The notes: generated from the sequence alone by a model not told the origin. DNA of 64,000 bases from JADLDB01 sp040755835 (GCA_040755835.1 JBFMAB010000025.1:171373-235372); one strand, 5' to 3'. Positions 41,831 through 53,347 are shown, counted from the first letter of the stretch. Made by a program: numbers and translations.

Positions 41831-43786
41831 TCAGTCGTCGTCATCGTCTTCATCCTTCGCGTAGGGGAACGTGCTGACGCCGGGCGCCGACTGGAAGACG
41901 GCGTCGTTCCACCTGCTCGTCTCGAAGCCCGAGCTGCGCAGCGTGTAGTAGAGCGGAATCAGCAGCAGGAAAATGAAGATGGAGAACGGGCAGCACACGC
42001 CCGCGCCGTCGTCGGCTTTCACCGTCACCTGGTAGTCCACCGCGCGCCCGGCATCGAAGACCGGCGTCGCGCGCAACAGGTAGCGGCCGGGCTCCACCAC
42101 GTCCGTCTGCTTCGAGCTGGAGCGGCTGCCTTCGGACCAGCGCTCGCCGTCCTCGACGCCCGAGTAGTAGCTGGGCTCGGCGTACACGGCGATGACCTCG
42201 CCGGTATCCTCCTTCACGAGGTCGACGCTGACGCCCAGCCAGTTGTTGGCGAGGCCCGGCGCGTCCACCGTCACCTCGAGCGGCACCTTGTCCGTCACCT
42301 CGAAGGACTCGGAGAAACGCTGCGCTTCGGGCGAGCCCGACGCGGCGCCCGGCGGCACCGAGAAGCTGCCCGAGTAGTACGTCGCGGTGTGGCCCAGCGC
42401 CGAGAAGACGATGACGAGCGCCAACAGCGCGGCCGCCCAGATGCCCGTCCACACCCACGCCTCGTTCGCCTTCGCGCGGAAGGGATTCACCTGCGCCGGC
42501 GCGATGCCCTGCGGCGGGTTGGGCCGCTTCGAGAGGCCGAAGGCCTTCACCAGCACGTCGGCGTCCATCAGCACGCCGTGGGTGAAGGTGGCCTCGGTGG
42601 ACGTCTGGTCGAGGTTGATGGAGTACGGCGGCGCGACGAACTCGGCGGCCTTCGCCGTCTCACCTACCGACGCTGTCCAGTAACACTCGCCGGCCACGTA
42701 GTCGGTGACGGCGTACACCTCCTGGAAGGCCTTGAAGGACTCGCCGCCGAACCTCGCGTAGCGGAACTGCAGCGCCACCTCGCCCGCGGGAATCGGCCGC
42801 AGCCACGTCCAGTGGCCGTTGGAGTTCATCACCCAGCGGAAGCCGGCGTCGGCGTTCCACAGGAGGTACTCCTCCCACGGGTAGCGCGTGCCTTCGACGT
42901 TGCAGCTGCGGATGAGGAAGGCGAGGCACGTCCACTCGAGCGGCTTGGCGCCCTTCTCCGTCGGGTCCGCCAGCGTGCCCTTCGCGCCAAGGGGAATGAG
43001 GGGCTCGTACGGCGGCTTCTCCAGCAGTTGGAGGAAGGCCAGCTTGCCGTAGGCGACGTTGAGCAGCGCCCCGCAGTACGGGCATGCCACGCGCTTCGCC
43101 GAGTCCGGCGCCTTCAGCGCCAGCGGCCCGTTGCAGTTGGTGCAGCGCGCGTCCTTGAGCGCGTCGCGGCGCGGCGTGGGCGACAATTCGTGCTTGTCGA
43201 AGCCGAGCGCGGCCAGGGTGACGAAGTGCCCGACGAAGGCCTCCGGCGGCCCGTCGGCCTGGTCCAGCGTGCAGAAGACGCCTTTGGGGCCCGTGCAGTC
43301 CGCGTAGCGGTGCGTCTGGTTGAACGCGGGCAGCTGGCCCTGCGCCGAGACGGTGTGCGCCTCGCCCACCTCCTCGACGACGAAGCTCTTGTCGCGCAGC
43401 GAGAAGGTGTTGAGCGGCGCCAGCGCGCGCACGTCGGGCAGCTTCACGCTCTCGACGGGGAACAACAGCTTCCACTCGCCCTCGGACTCGGCCAGCCAGG
43501 CGGTGCGCGCATCCTCGAAGGCCAGGCACCACTCGTCCCAGCTGCCCGTCTGGTTGCCCTTCTGGATGCGGCCGACGACGGTGAAGCCGACGCCGGAGTA
43601 CCGGCCGGACAGCCCCACCTTGATGGGCGACTCGGTGTCGACGAGGTCGGCCACCTTGCCGAGCGACTCGAGGCGCACGTCGCCCTTCACCACCACGGTG
43701 TGGCAGTAGTCGCAGATGCGCACCTTGCCGGCGCCGGGGCGGAACTCGACGGGCGCGCGGCAGGACGGACAATCGCCGACGCTCAT
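41831..43786 (-). CDS. DUF4178 zinc-ribbon membrane protein
   Basis: The 651-residue protein has an N-terminal zinc ribbon (CPSCRAPV...CDYCH), then a first DUF4178 unit (YSGVGFTVVGRIQKGNQTG, WDEWCLAF). A second ribbon (CTNCNG...CPYCG) leads to a second DUF4178 unit (WEEYLLWN). Two C-terminal spans enclose a beta-domain outside, and the tail is acidic (DEDDDDD). It heads an operon with the 53-residue protein, DUF350 and a barrel. Inference: a membrane assembly of unknown purpose. Confidence 0.87.
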   Translation of the reverse strand: MSVGDCPSCRAPVEFRPGAGKVRICDYCHTVVVKGDVRLESLGKVADLVDTESPIKVGLSGRYSGVGFTVVGRIQKGNQTGSWDEWCLAFEDARTAWLAESEGEWKLLFPVESVKLPDVRALAPLNTFSLRDKSFVVEEVGEAHTVSAQGQLPAFNQTHRYADCTGPKGVFCTLDQADGPPEAFVGHFVTLAALGFDKHELSPTPRRDALKDARCTNCNGPLALKAPDSAKRVACPYCGALLNVAYGKLAFLQLLEKPPYEPLIPLGAKGTLADPTEKGAKPLEWTCLAFLIRSCNVEGTRYPWEEYLLWNADAGFRWVMNSNGHWTWLRPIPAGEVALQFRYARFGGESFKAFQEVYAVTDYVAGECYWTASVGETAKAAEFVAPPYSINLDQTSTEATFTHGVLMDADVLVKAFGLSKRPNPPQGIAPAQVNPFRAKANEAWVWTGIWAAALLALVIVFSALGHTATYYSGSFSVPPGAASGSPEAQRFSESFEVTDKVPLEVTVDAPGLANNWLGVSVDLVKEDTGEVIAVYAEPSYYSGVEDGERWSEGSRSSSKQTDVVEPGRYLLRATPVFDAGRAVDYQVTVKADDGAGVCCPFSIFIFLLLIPLYYTLRSSGFETSRWNDAVFQSAPGVSTFPYAKDEDDDDD

Positions 43787-43937
43787 GCGGCCGTCGCTCC
43801 CGGCTGGCGCCCCCTCAGCATGGCGGGCGTTTTAGCCCAGAACGGCGGAGGTGGTGGACTGCCGTGGTGACGGCCGCCGGCGCCCGCGCCCCGCAGCGCC
43901 GGCGCCTCTTCGCCGAAGAGGCGTACGCGGGCTGGCG

Positions 43938-43943
43938 TAGAGT
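43938..43943 (+). promoter_or_regulatory. -10-like box (TAGAGT) for a leaderless start
   Basis: TAGAGT ends 6 nt before GTG 43950, as at the subtilase gene. No Shine-Dalgarno is present. Confidence 0.42.
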
Positions 43944-43949
43944 CCGCCC

Positions 43950-44693
43950 GTGCGCGCCCTGCTGCTCATCGCCGACATCGGCGGGTACACCCGCTTCATG
44001 ACGGTGCACCGCATCAACCTCGCGCATGCGCAGACGGTGGTGGCGCGGCTGCTCGAAGCCGTCATCGACGCGGCGAAGCCGCTGAAGCTGGCGAAGCTGG
44101 AAGGCGACGCGGCCTTCTTCTTCCAGAAGCTGCCGGACACGCCGGCGCCGGGCGAGCTGGCCGACCTGAGCCGGCGGGTGGCGGCGATTCGCCAGGCCTT
44201 CCTCGAAGCCCGCGCGGACCTCGACATCAACCGCGTGTGCACCTGCGACGGCTGCGTGCAAGCGGGGAAGCTGACGCTGAAGTTCGTCGCGCACGAGGGC
44301 GAGGTGGCGCTGCAGAAGGTGAAGCGGCACACCGAGCTGGCCGGCGTCGACGTCATCTTCGTGCACCGGCTGCTCAAGAACTCGGTGCCGGTAAAGGAGT
44401 ACGCGCTGGTGAGCGAGCCGGTGTTCGAGCACTTCGACGACGCGCTCAAGGCCGCGGCCACCCTTCACCCCGAAACGCTCGAGGGCCTCGGCGAGGTGAC
44501 GACGCGCTACGTCGACCTGGCGAAGGTGGACCTGCCGCTGCCGCCGCCGAGGCGCTCTTTCCTGCGCTCCTGGTGGTCCTGGCTCGTCATGACGTGGCGC
44601 TCGTTGCCGTACGTGCTGGGTTTCAAGAAGCCGTGCGACGGCTTCAACAACCTCGGCGAGGTGGTGGGACGGAAGGAGCTGCCGCCGGGCTGA
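43950..44693 (+). CDS. DUF2652 (cyclase-fold-like) protein
   Basis: The 247-residue protein starts RALLLIADIGGYTRFM, the DUF2652 signature, which resembles the first strand and turn of class III nucleotide cyclases. AKLEGDAAFFFQK matches the second strand pair. The cyclase metal Asp pattern (Asp9, Asp52-like) is only partly kept, so catalytic activity is doubtful. A Cys group (VCTCDGC) lies near residue 95. A TAGAGT box is 6 nt before the GTG. Confidence 0.82.
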   Translation: MRALLLIADIGGYTRFMTVHRINLAHAQTVVARLLEAVIDAAKPLKLAKLEGDAAFFFQKLPDTPAPGELADLSRRVAAIRQAFLEARADLDINRVCTCDGCVQAGKLTLKFVAHEGEVALQKVKRHTELAGVDVIFVHRLLKNSVPVKEYALVSEPVFEHFDDALKAAATLHPETLEGLGEVTTRYVDLAKVDLPLPPPRRSFLRSWWSWLVMTWRSLPYVLGFKKPCDGFNNLGEVVGRKELPPG

Positions 44694-44705
44694 GGCGTGG
44701 TCTGC

Positions 44706-44711
44706 TACGCT
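44706..44711 (+). promoter_or_regulatory. -10-like box (TACGCT) for a leaderless start
   Basis: TACGCT ends 7 nt before GTG 44719. It would drive the two-gene unit of the small protein and the nucleotidyltransferase. Confidence 0.35.
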
Positions 44712-44718
44712 GAGGCGC

Positions 44719-44916
44719 GTGACGCGCGTGGTGATGGCCCGGCTGGTTCGGAAGCAGGACGAGGACGGGTCCTTCGATCGCGAGTTCTGGCGCAACGTCG
44801 ACCCCGCCGTGCGCGTCGAGCAGACGTGGGTGCTGTCCTCGCAGCTCCGAAAGCTCAAAGGGCTCCCAGGCCGTGAACCCAGACTTCGAAAGTCTGTTGT
44901 CCGCCGAGCGCGCTGA
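44719..44916 (+). CDS. Small partner of a nucleotidyltransferase
   Basis: The 65-residue protein reads ARLVRKQDEDGSFDREFWRN, then a helical Arg-rich tail (REPRLRKSVVRRAR). This is the pattern of small proteins encoded just upstream of DUF6036-like nucleotidyltransferases. It may start at ATG 44734. It overlaps the next gene by 44 nt. The pair resembles toxin-antitoxin modules, which is inference only. Confidence 0.6.
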   Translation: MTRVVMARLVRKQDEDGSFDREFWRNVDPAVRVEQTWVLSSQLRKLKGLPGREPRLRKSVVRRAR

Positions 44917-45199
44917 GTTCCTCGTCGTCGGTGCCTACGCGGTCACGCACCACACGGAGCCGCGCTACACGAAGGACCTCGACGTGTGGGTGCGGCCGAC
45001 GCAGACCAACGCCCGTCGGGTCTTCCGCGCGCTCAAGCGCTTCGGCGCGCCGGGCCGCCTGGGTCGCTGCGAGGTCGCGTTCCTGTCGGTGAAGGACCTC
45101 ATCACCAACAAGCGGAAGGTGGGTCGCCCGCAGGACCTCCTGGACGTCGCCAGGCTGCGCGCGCTCGGGCCACCACCCCGGAACAAGACGAAGCGCTGA
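44873..45199 (+). CDS. Shortened nucleotidyltransferase (DUF6036-like)
   Basis: The 108-residue protein reads EFLVVGAYAVTHHTEPRY, then TKDLDVWVRPT, the G-A-x-A-x-x-H/R-T-D-D core of minimal nucleotidyltransferases. It then passes directly from FRALKRFGAPGRLGRC to EVAFLSVKDLITNKRKVGRP. Related proteins have roughly 40-50 residues between these blocks, so an internal in-frame deletion is likely. It overlaps the 65-residue gene. Activity is doubtful. Confidence 0.6.
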   Translation: MNPDFESLLSAERAEFLVVGAYAVTHHTEPRYTKDLDVWVRPTQTNARRVFRALKRFGAPGRLGRCEVAFLSVKDLITNKRKVGRPQDLLDVARLRALGPPPRNKTKR

Positions 45200-45237
45200 A
45201 TGCCACTTCGGCCGGCGGAGACACAGCGCGTGCACGC

Positions 45238-45819
45238 ATGCGCTAGCTCCTCCCCGCCCTCCTCCTCGCGCTGTCCGGCTGCGTCACGCACGTGGCGCCC
45301 TTCACCGCGGACTACCGCGCGGTGCCGTGGGCGCCGTCCTTCGAGGCCGCGCAGGCCGAGGCCCTGGCGGCGCACAAGCCGTTGCTGGTGGTGCTGGCCG
45401 CGGGCCCTCGCGACGGACGCTGTTGAATCGGCGCGGCGGCCCTCCGGGAGAGAGCGCTCAAGGACGAGGCGGTGCGCGCGCTCATCGCGGCGGAGCTCGT
45501 CCCCGTCTGGGTGGACTTGCGCGCGGAGCCGCTCCCCGCGCTCGCCACGCTGGACTCGGTGCTGGGTAGGACGCGGCTCGACGCGCAACGCCGCGTGGAA
45601 GACACGCTGAGCCACGGCTTCTTCCTGCGCAGCGTGGTGCTGACGCCCGACGGCGGGGAGATTCTGAATCCGCAGGACGCGGCGCCCGAGAAGTCGTGGG
45701 AGACGTGGAAGCAGCGCGGCTACTTCTCGTACGCGCAGGTGCGGACGGAGGACTACCGCCCGATGCTGGAGGCGGCGCTCGAGCGATGGTTGAGGCGCAG
45801 GCCGCCCGTCGCGCGCTGA
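45238..45819 (+). pseudogene. Thioredoxin-like lipoprotein frame with in-frame TAG and TGA (pseudogene or selenoprotein)
   Basis: One frame of 193 codons runs from ATG 45238 to TGA 45817. It reads as a lipoprotein signal (lipobox LSGC), a thioredoxin-fold strand (KPLLVVLAAGPRDGRC), then TGA at 45424-45426, then IGAAALRERALKDEAV and LVPVWVDLRAEP. A TAG also interrupts codon 3 (45244-45246). The TGA follows a Cys codon at the redox-site position, where selenocysteine would fit. The TAG has no such excuse and no other start is evident, so decay is the simpler reading. Only a C-terminal fragment starting at 45472 would be translated conventionally. Confidence 0.5.
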
Positions 45820-45992
45820 CGCACGCGCCGCACGACGCGGTGACGGCCGAGGGGTGGCCAGCGCTTTCACCTCGGCTGCGCGTGGCGCGGCCTTTCCACC
45901 GCACGCGGCGCCGTCGATGAGGCCCACCACGCCACGCTGCGAGCCGGGCAGCCTCGAGAGGTCGCTCCCGGGTGAACGGTCCCGGGGCCGAC

Positions 45993-47198
45993 TCAGCCCA
46001 TGCGCGCCCACAGCTTCGGCGCAGCGGCCTTCGCCTCGGCGCGAATCGCGTCCACGTCGGCGGTGACGAGGCGGCCGTCGACGACGACCGCGCGGCCCGC
46101 GACGACGACGTGCCGCGGCTTCTCACCCGGCACGCCCACCACGACGTCCGCGGCGCTGCCGGCGTCCAGCGCGCCGAGGTGCACCCCGAAGAGCTGCGAG
46201 GCGAGCGCGTGGCCGGCTTCGACGCGGGCCTGCAGCACCTGGTCGGCGTCGCCATGCGCGCGGCCGAGACGGAAGAGCGCCGCGGTCTCCACGTCCATCT
46301 CCGCCGGCCAGCCGTCGGTACCGAGGGCGACGTGCGCGCTGGCCTTCAGCGCCGACGGGTAGCCCACCTTGTTGCCTTCGTTGCTGCGAGGATTCTGCAG
46401 GAACCACAGCCCCGCCTCCTCCGCGCGCGTCACCTGCGCCTCGGTCAGGTGCACGCCGTGCGCGACCAGGCTGCCCTTCGGCAGCGCGCCGAGCTCCAGC
46501 AGCCGCTCGAGCGGGCCTTCGAAGCCGCGGCGCCTCGCGTCCTCCACATCGGCGCCGTCCTCCGCGACGTGCACGTGCATGCCGACGCCCAGCCTCTGCA
46601 TCAGCGCGGCCGCCTCACGCACGCACTCGTCCGACACGGTGAAGGACGCGTGCAGGCCGACGAGGCCGCGGACCAGTGGGCGTCGATTCGAGGTGAGGAA
46701 GCGCTCGCACTCGGCGAGGCCCCGCGTCTCCTCGTCGCGCCCGAAGTTGCGCCCCGTCGCGCCGTAGGTGACGGCGAGGCGTACGCCGAGCTCCTGCGCC
46801 ACGTCGGCCAGCACGTCGAGGCTGCCTTCGATGAAGTTCGGCGACTCGTGGTGGTCGAGGAGCGTGGTGGTGCCGGCGAGCAGCGCCTCGGCGAGCGCGT
46901 AGCGGGCGGAGACGCGCAAGAGTTCGGCATCCAGCGCCCTGTCCAGCCTCCACCAGATGCGCTCGAGGATTTGGACGAAGTTCTGGGGCGGCACCTTCGG
47001 CGCAGGCAGGCCCAGCGGCGCGAGCCCCGAGTAGAGGTGCGTGTGCGCGTTGACGGCGCCCGGCCGCACGGTGACGCGCGCGTCCCAGCCGCAGTCGAGC
47101 GACTGCAGCGCGCCGCCGCTGGCGGGGCCCGAGACGAAGCGACCGGAGTCGATGAAAAGCGAGGGGCCGAGGGTTCCGCGGTCGAGGCGCAGCGTCAT
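45993..47198 (-). CDS. SsnA-like amidohydrolase
   Basis: The 401-residue metal-dependent hydrolase has the zinc motif NAHTHL (His52, His54), HVHVAEDG, VAHGVHLTE and ALGTDGWPA, placing it with SsnA/guanine-deaminase-like enzymes that hydrolyse amino groups of purine-like rings. In E. coli ssnA lies in the cluster with ygfK and the selenium-dependent xanthine dehydrogenase; here xdh is 1.6 kb away on the same strand. Residue ordering supports an intact enzyme. The substrate is not established. Confidence 0.85.
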   Translation of the reverse strand: MTLRLDRGTLGPSLFIDSGRFVSGPASGGALQSLDCGWDARVTVRPGAVNAHTHLYSGLAPLGLPAPKVPPQNFVQILERIWWRLDRALDAELLRVSARYALAEALLAGTTTLLDHHESPNFIEGSLDVLADVAQELGVRLAVTYGATGRNFGRDEETRGLAECERFLTSNRRPLVRGLVGLHASFTVSDECVREAAALMQRLGVGMHVHVAEDGADVEDARRRGFEGPLERLLELGALPKGSLVAHGVHLTEAQVTRAEEAGLWFLQNPRSNEGNKVGYPSALKASAHVALGTDGWPAEMDVETAALFRLGRAHGDADQVLQARVEAGHALASQLFGVHLGALDAGSAADVVVGVPGEKPRHVVVAGRAVVVDGRLVTADVDAIRAEAKAAAPKLWARMG

Positions 47199-47285
47199 GG
47201 TGGCGCGGATGGTGTCAGTCGACCCGCGCGGCGTCCACCGGCGGCCGCGTCAGCGACGCAGCCCGTGCGCGCACCAACCCGCCAT

Positions 47286-48189
47286 TCACCCGCGGCTGCG
47301 CATCACCATGACGTCGCCGAACTCCCCCCGGCGCTCCACCAGCTCGAGAGAGGACTGCGCGAGGAAATACTCGCCGTAGTCGCGCACCGGGCCCGACGCG
47401 TAGATGGTGATGGGCTTGTCGCGGCCGAGCGCGCCCAGCGCGTCGGCCACCGTCGCGGCCACCGGCCCGTGGAACGGGTAGGAGAGGAAGAAGATGGTGC
47501 CCGCGTCGAGACCCACGTCGCGCACGTCCGCGCAGGCGAACGCCGCCTTCCCGAGGCCGAGGCGCGTCGCGCTGCGCACCGAGTCGGCGACGTGGGCGTC
47601 GACGAACTCCACGCCGCGCACCTGCGTGTGTCTCGACGCCGCCACGGTGAGCGCCAGCTTCCCGCTGCCCGAGCCGAGGTCGAACACCACGTCGGTCGCG
47701 GCGGGCCTCGTCACCTCGAAGAAGTCGGCGACCCGCGAGGCCCGCGCCGGGAGATTCAAGTGCCCGTGCTCGGGGCCGGCGACGTCCTCCGCGAAGCGCG
47801 ACACGTCGAACAGCCCGTCGAGGTAGTCGTCGGCCGGGGTGCCGCCGCTCTCTTCGTGGCGCACGAAGCCCAGCGCCTCCCAGCCGGCGCAGAACTCGGA
47901 CGGGCCCAGCAGGCCGGTGCGCAGCCACTCGGCCAGCCGCTCGGACGACGCCGCCAGCACCCGGCGGACCACCGCATCTCTCGCACCGAAGGCTTGTCCA
48001 CGTCTCGGCGAGGCCCGGCGCGCGCAGGAGGTCCTCCGCGAGCAGCGCCGGGTCGACGTTCTCCCGGACGAAGGCGAACTGCTCGCACAGGCGCCACAGG
48101 GCCCCCAGCTCAAACGTCGAGAGGTCGTCCGGCGCGAGCAGCCCGGTGACACGGTCAATCCACCAGGGCCTGGGCGACAAGGTGGCCAC
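47286..48189 (-). pseudogene. SAM-dependent methyltransferase, frameshifted
   Basis: From GTG 48189 a frame reads RPWWIDRVTGLLAPDDLSTF to LLRAPGLAETW, then breaks near 48000. Coding continues one base shifted as GQAFGARDAVVRRVLAASSE, followed by FDLGSGSGKLAL (SAM motif I) and TIFFLSYPFHGPVA, to a stop at 47286. The span of 904 nt is 3n+1, consistent with one inserted base. Either the gene is dead or the assembly has an error. Confidence 0.65.
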
Positions 48190-48233
48190 TCAGGGGGCCG
48201 CGAGGCCATCCAGCGCAAGCGGCGCACCCGACG

Positions 48234-48800
48234 TCACCGGCCGAACAGCGGCTTCGGCGGTGCCCCCCGTATCTCCACGCCGCCGTCCGGCAGCCACGCG
48301 GCGTCGTACGGCTCGGTGCAATCCACCGTCCGGCTCGCCACCTCGCGGCCCCACATGGCGCGGCGCTCCGCGACGTAGACGACGACGCGGCAGCCCAGCA
48401 GCCCACCCGAGTACAGGAACGCCTCGTGCTCCGGGTCCGGCGCCGGCAGCGTCCGCTGATACTGGGCTTCAAACAGCTCGAACGTCCAGTAGAGGTAGCC
48501 GCCGCTGCCCAGCGCGCCGAGCAGCGTGAGCCCCACGAGGGAGAGCACCAGCCGTCGCGCCGGCCGCCGCAGCAGCGTCATCCCTACCAGCACCAGCACC
48601 GGCAACAGCGGCGCCGCGATGAGGCCAGCGCGGATGAGCCGCTCCGCGCGTGGCGTCAGGTGCACGCCGACGGCCGCCTCCGCGGCGAGGTGCCACGTCA
48701 CCACCCGCAGGAAGATGAGCGCCACCACCGCCGCCACCGCGCACAGCGTCGTCCAGTCGCGGACGGAGAGGGGCGCCGGCGGTGGTGGGCTCGGCTTCAC
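48234..48800 (-). CDS. Membrane protein downstream of xdh
   Basis: GTG 48800 begins 1 nt after the xdh stop; GTG 48824 inside xdh is an alternative. The 188-residue protein has three spans (CAVAAVVALIFLRVV, AAPLLPVLVLVGMTLL, LVLSLVGLTLLGALG) and a C-terminal polar domain outside, with a Cys pair. No motif is recognised. Co-expression with xdh is likely. Confidence 0.65.
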   Translation of the reverse strand: MKPSPPPPAPLSVRDWTTLCAVAAVVALIFLRVVTWHLAAEAAVGVHLTPRAERLIRAGLIAAPLLPVLVLVGMTLLRRPARRLVLSLVGLTLLGALGSGGYLYWTFELFEAQYQRTLPAPDPEHEAFLYSGGLLGCRVVVYVAERRAMWGREVASRTVDCTEPYDAAWLPDGGVEIRGAPPKPLFGR

Positions 48801-48801
48801 G

Positions 48802-51435
<2,634 letters not shown>

Positions 51436-51514
51436 TGCCTCGCTTCTTACACCAGCCTTTCCCCCGGCCACGCCCCGGGGCGACTGCGGTACAACCCGTC
51501 TCCGGAGGGCGTCC

Positions 51515-52159
51515 GTGTCCGAATCGCCGCTGGAGCGCCGCGTCGTCCCACTCGCCGTCCCGCAGGGGCTGCCGTGGCGTTCCGCGGACCCGGCGGCGCC
51601 TTCCGGCGTGCGCATCAAGGGCTTCACCGTCGTGCACCTCCTCGATTGGCTTGAGGAGACGCGCGGCACCGAGGCGGTGGCCGGCTGGGTGGCGACGCTG
51701 CCCGACGCCGTGCGGCCCACCGTCGACCGCCGCGCCCTCACCTCCGTCGGCTGGCTGCCCATCGAGCTGTACTTCCACGGCGTGCGCCACGTCGTCGACA
51801 CCTTCCACGGCGGTGACGTGCGCGGCGCGCTCCACGTCGGCCACGCCATGGCCAGCCGGGACATCGGCGCCTTCTTCCGCGCGGCGATGCGCTTCGCGTC
51901 GCCCACCACGGTGCTGTCGCTCTCGGGCCGCTTCTGGAAGTCGTACTTCGACCAGAGCGAGCTGGTGGTGACGGGCTCGACGCCGAAGTCGTGCACCGCG
52001 GAGATTCACGGGTGGCCGTTCAACGACCCGGTGTCGTGGCACGAGCTGGGCGGCTCCCTGGTGGCGTGGATGGAGGCATCCCGCGCGCAGGAGGTCCGCC
52101 TCACGCACTTCGAGGTGGCCGGCCCGGGCCTCTTGCGGCTCGAGGCCACCTGGACGTGA
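51515..52159 (+). CDS. Myxobacterial paralogous-family-like protein
   Basis: GTG 51515 has GGAGGG 5 nt upstream. The 214-residue soluble protein contains VRIKGFTVVHLLDWLEETRG, SVGWLPIELYFHGVRHVVD and GRFWKSYFDQSE. The helical plan (LPIELY, then FRAAMRFASPTTVLS) resembles the DUF2378/TIGR02265 Myxococcus paralogous families, but that link is by eye only. It diverges from xdh. Confidence 0.6.
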   Translation: MSESPLERRVVPLAVPQGLPWRSADPAAPSGVRIKGFTVVHLLDWLEETRGTEAVAGWVATLPDAVRPTVDRRALTSVGWLPIELYFHGVRHVVDTFHGGDVRGALHVGHAMASRDIGAFFRAAMRFASPTTVLSLSGRFWKSYFDQSELVVTGSTPKSCTAEIHGWPFNDPVSWHELGGSLVAWMEASRAQEVRLTHFEVAGPGLLRLEATWT

Positions 52160-52169
52160 CGACGGGCCT

Positions 52170-52613
52170 TCAGCGCGCCCCGAGGAACTCGTCTTCCTGC
52201 GCGCGCAGGCGCTTCGCCAGCGTCTTCACCAGGTGCAGGGCCATCGACTTGTTCGCCTTGAGCGCCGCGTTGAAGTCGTAGCCCGACAGCACCAGCACGG
52301 TGACGTCCTCGGCGGCGGTGACGGTGGCGGTGCGCGGCGCCGGGTCGACGATGGACAACTCTCCGAAGAAGTCGCCCGGGCCCAGGGTGGCCACCCGGCG
52401 CTGCTGGCTGCCGCGCTTGCGGCGCACGTCGCAGGTGCCCGAAACGACGAAGTACGCCATGGAGCCCGAGGTGCCTTCCTTGATGAGCTCCTCGCCGATG
52501 ACGTAGTGCTCCACCTTCGCGCGGCTCGCGAGGCGCTCCACCTCGGCGTGCGGCAGGTCGGCGAGCAGCGGCATCGCCTTCAGCGCGCTGACGGCGTCGA
52601 TGGGTGCCTTCAC
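52170..52613 (-). CDS. Cyclic-nucleotide-binding domain protein
   Basis: GTG 52613 has AAGGAGG upstream. The 147-residue CRP-type domain contains IKEGTSGSMAYFVVSG, GPGDFFGELSIVD and PRTATVTA, the phosphate-binding cassette (GE-L-S, P-R-T-A), but no helix-turn-helix. It may sense cAMP or cGMP and bind a partner. It overlaps lspA by 4 nt. Confidence 0.85.
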   Translation of the reverse strand: MKAPIDAVSALKAMPLLADLPHAEVERLASRAKVEHYVIGEELIKEGTSGSMAYFVVSGTCDVRRKRGSQQRRVATLGPGDFFGELSIVDPAPRTATVTAAEDVTVLVLSGYDFNAALKANKSMALHLVKTLAKRLRAQEDEFLGAR

Positions 52614-53233
52614 GCGGCCTCCTTGCCGCCGCGCGCGGCGACCAACCCGTCCGTGGAGGCCTTCTTTTCCTTTCGCACGAAGGAGTCGATGACCAGCAGG
52701 CCGACGCCCACGACGATGAAGGTGTCGGCGACGTTGAAGGCGGGCCACCAGGCCCGGCCGTTCCAGACGGGCTCCATGAAGTCGATGACGAAGCCGCGCG
52801 CCAGCCGGTCGATGTAGTTGCCCACCGCGCCGCCCAGCACCAGCGGCAGGCCCCACCTCGCCCAGCGCTCGTCCGCCGCGCCGCGCAACTTCGAGAAGGA
52901 GAAGCCGATGAGGAGGACGGCGCCGATGGAGACGAGGTGAAACAGCGGCCCGCGCGCCGACTCCGGGAGGTTCCGGAACAGGCCGAACGCCGCGCCCGGG
53001 TTCTCCGCGTAGCGCAGGCGCATGAAGGAGTCGTTCAGCACCACCTGCTCCTTCGAGCGGAAGTGGTAGCCGTCGTAGCCCTGCTCGGGCGCGGCGCCGT
53101 AGAAGACGGCCGCGTGCGACTCGGCGGCGTCGAGCCCCGTCGTGAGGTCGCGCAGCACGAGGTACTTCGTCCACTGATCGAACACGATGACGGCGAACGC
53201 CACCGCGACGAGCCACAGGTACTTTCGTCGCAT
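52610..53233 (-). CDS. lspA: Signal peptidase II (prolipoprotein signal peptidase)
   Basis: The 207-residue protein has four spans and the catalytic Asp pair: Asp142 (GNYIDRLARG) and Asp170 (AFNVADTFIVVG), plus RYAENPGAAFG. It cleaves lipoprotein signal peptides after lipidation; the many lipoproteins here depend on this step. An ~35-residue insert after the first span (residues 32-65) is longer than in E. coli. It overlaps the cyclic-nucleotide gene by 4 nt (GTGA). Confidence 0.93.
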   Translation of the reverse strand: MRRKYLWLVAVAFAVIVFDQWTKYLVLRDLTTGLDAAESHAAVFYGAAPEQGYDGYHFRSKEQVVLNDSFMRLRYAENPGAAFGLFRNLPESARGPLFHLVSIGAVLLIGFSFSKLRGAADERWARWGLPLVLGGAVGNYIDRLARGFVIDFMEPVWNGRAWWPAFNVADTFIVVGVGLLVIDSFVRKEKKASTDGLVAARGGKEAA

Positions 53234-53347
53234 CGGGAAGGCCCTCTCACCACGCCGGCGCTGGTGGGCGCAAGGGCGGCCCCGGGGAGAACAAGGCCGC
53301 TCTTCCTCGACGGCCCGCCCACCGCCGCGCCAGACTCGGGCCCACCC

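Noticed and set aside
45472..45819. A complete 115-residue gene starting at 45472
   Set aside because: The frame extends upstream through a lipoprotein signal and a thioredoxin strand, so this is the 3' part of a longer gene rather than a full one.
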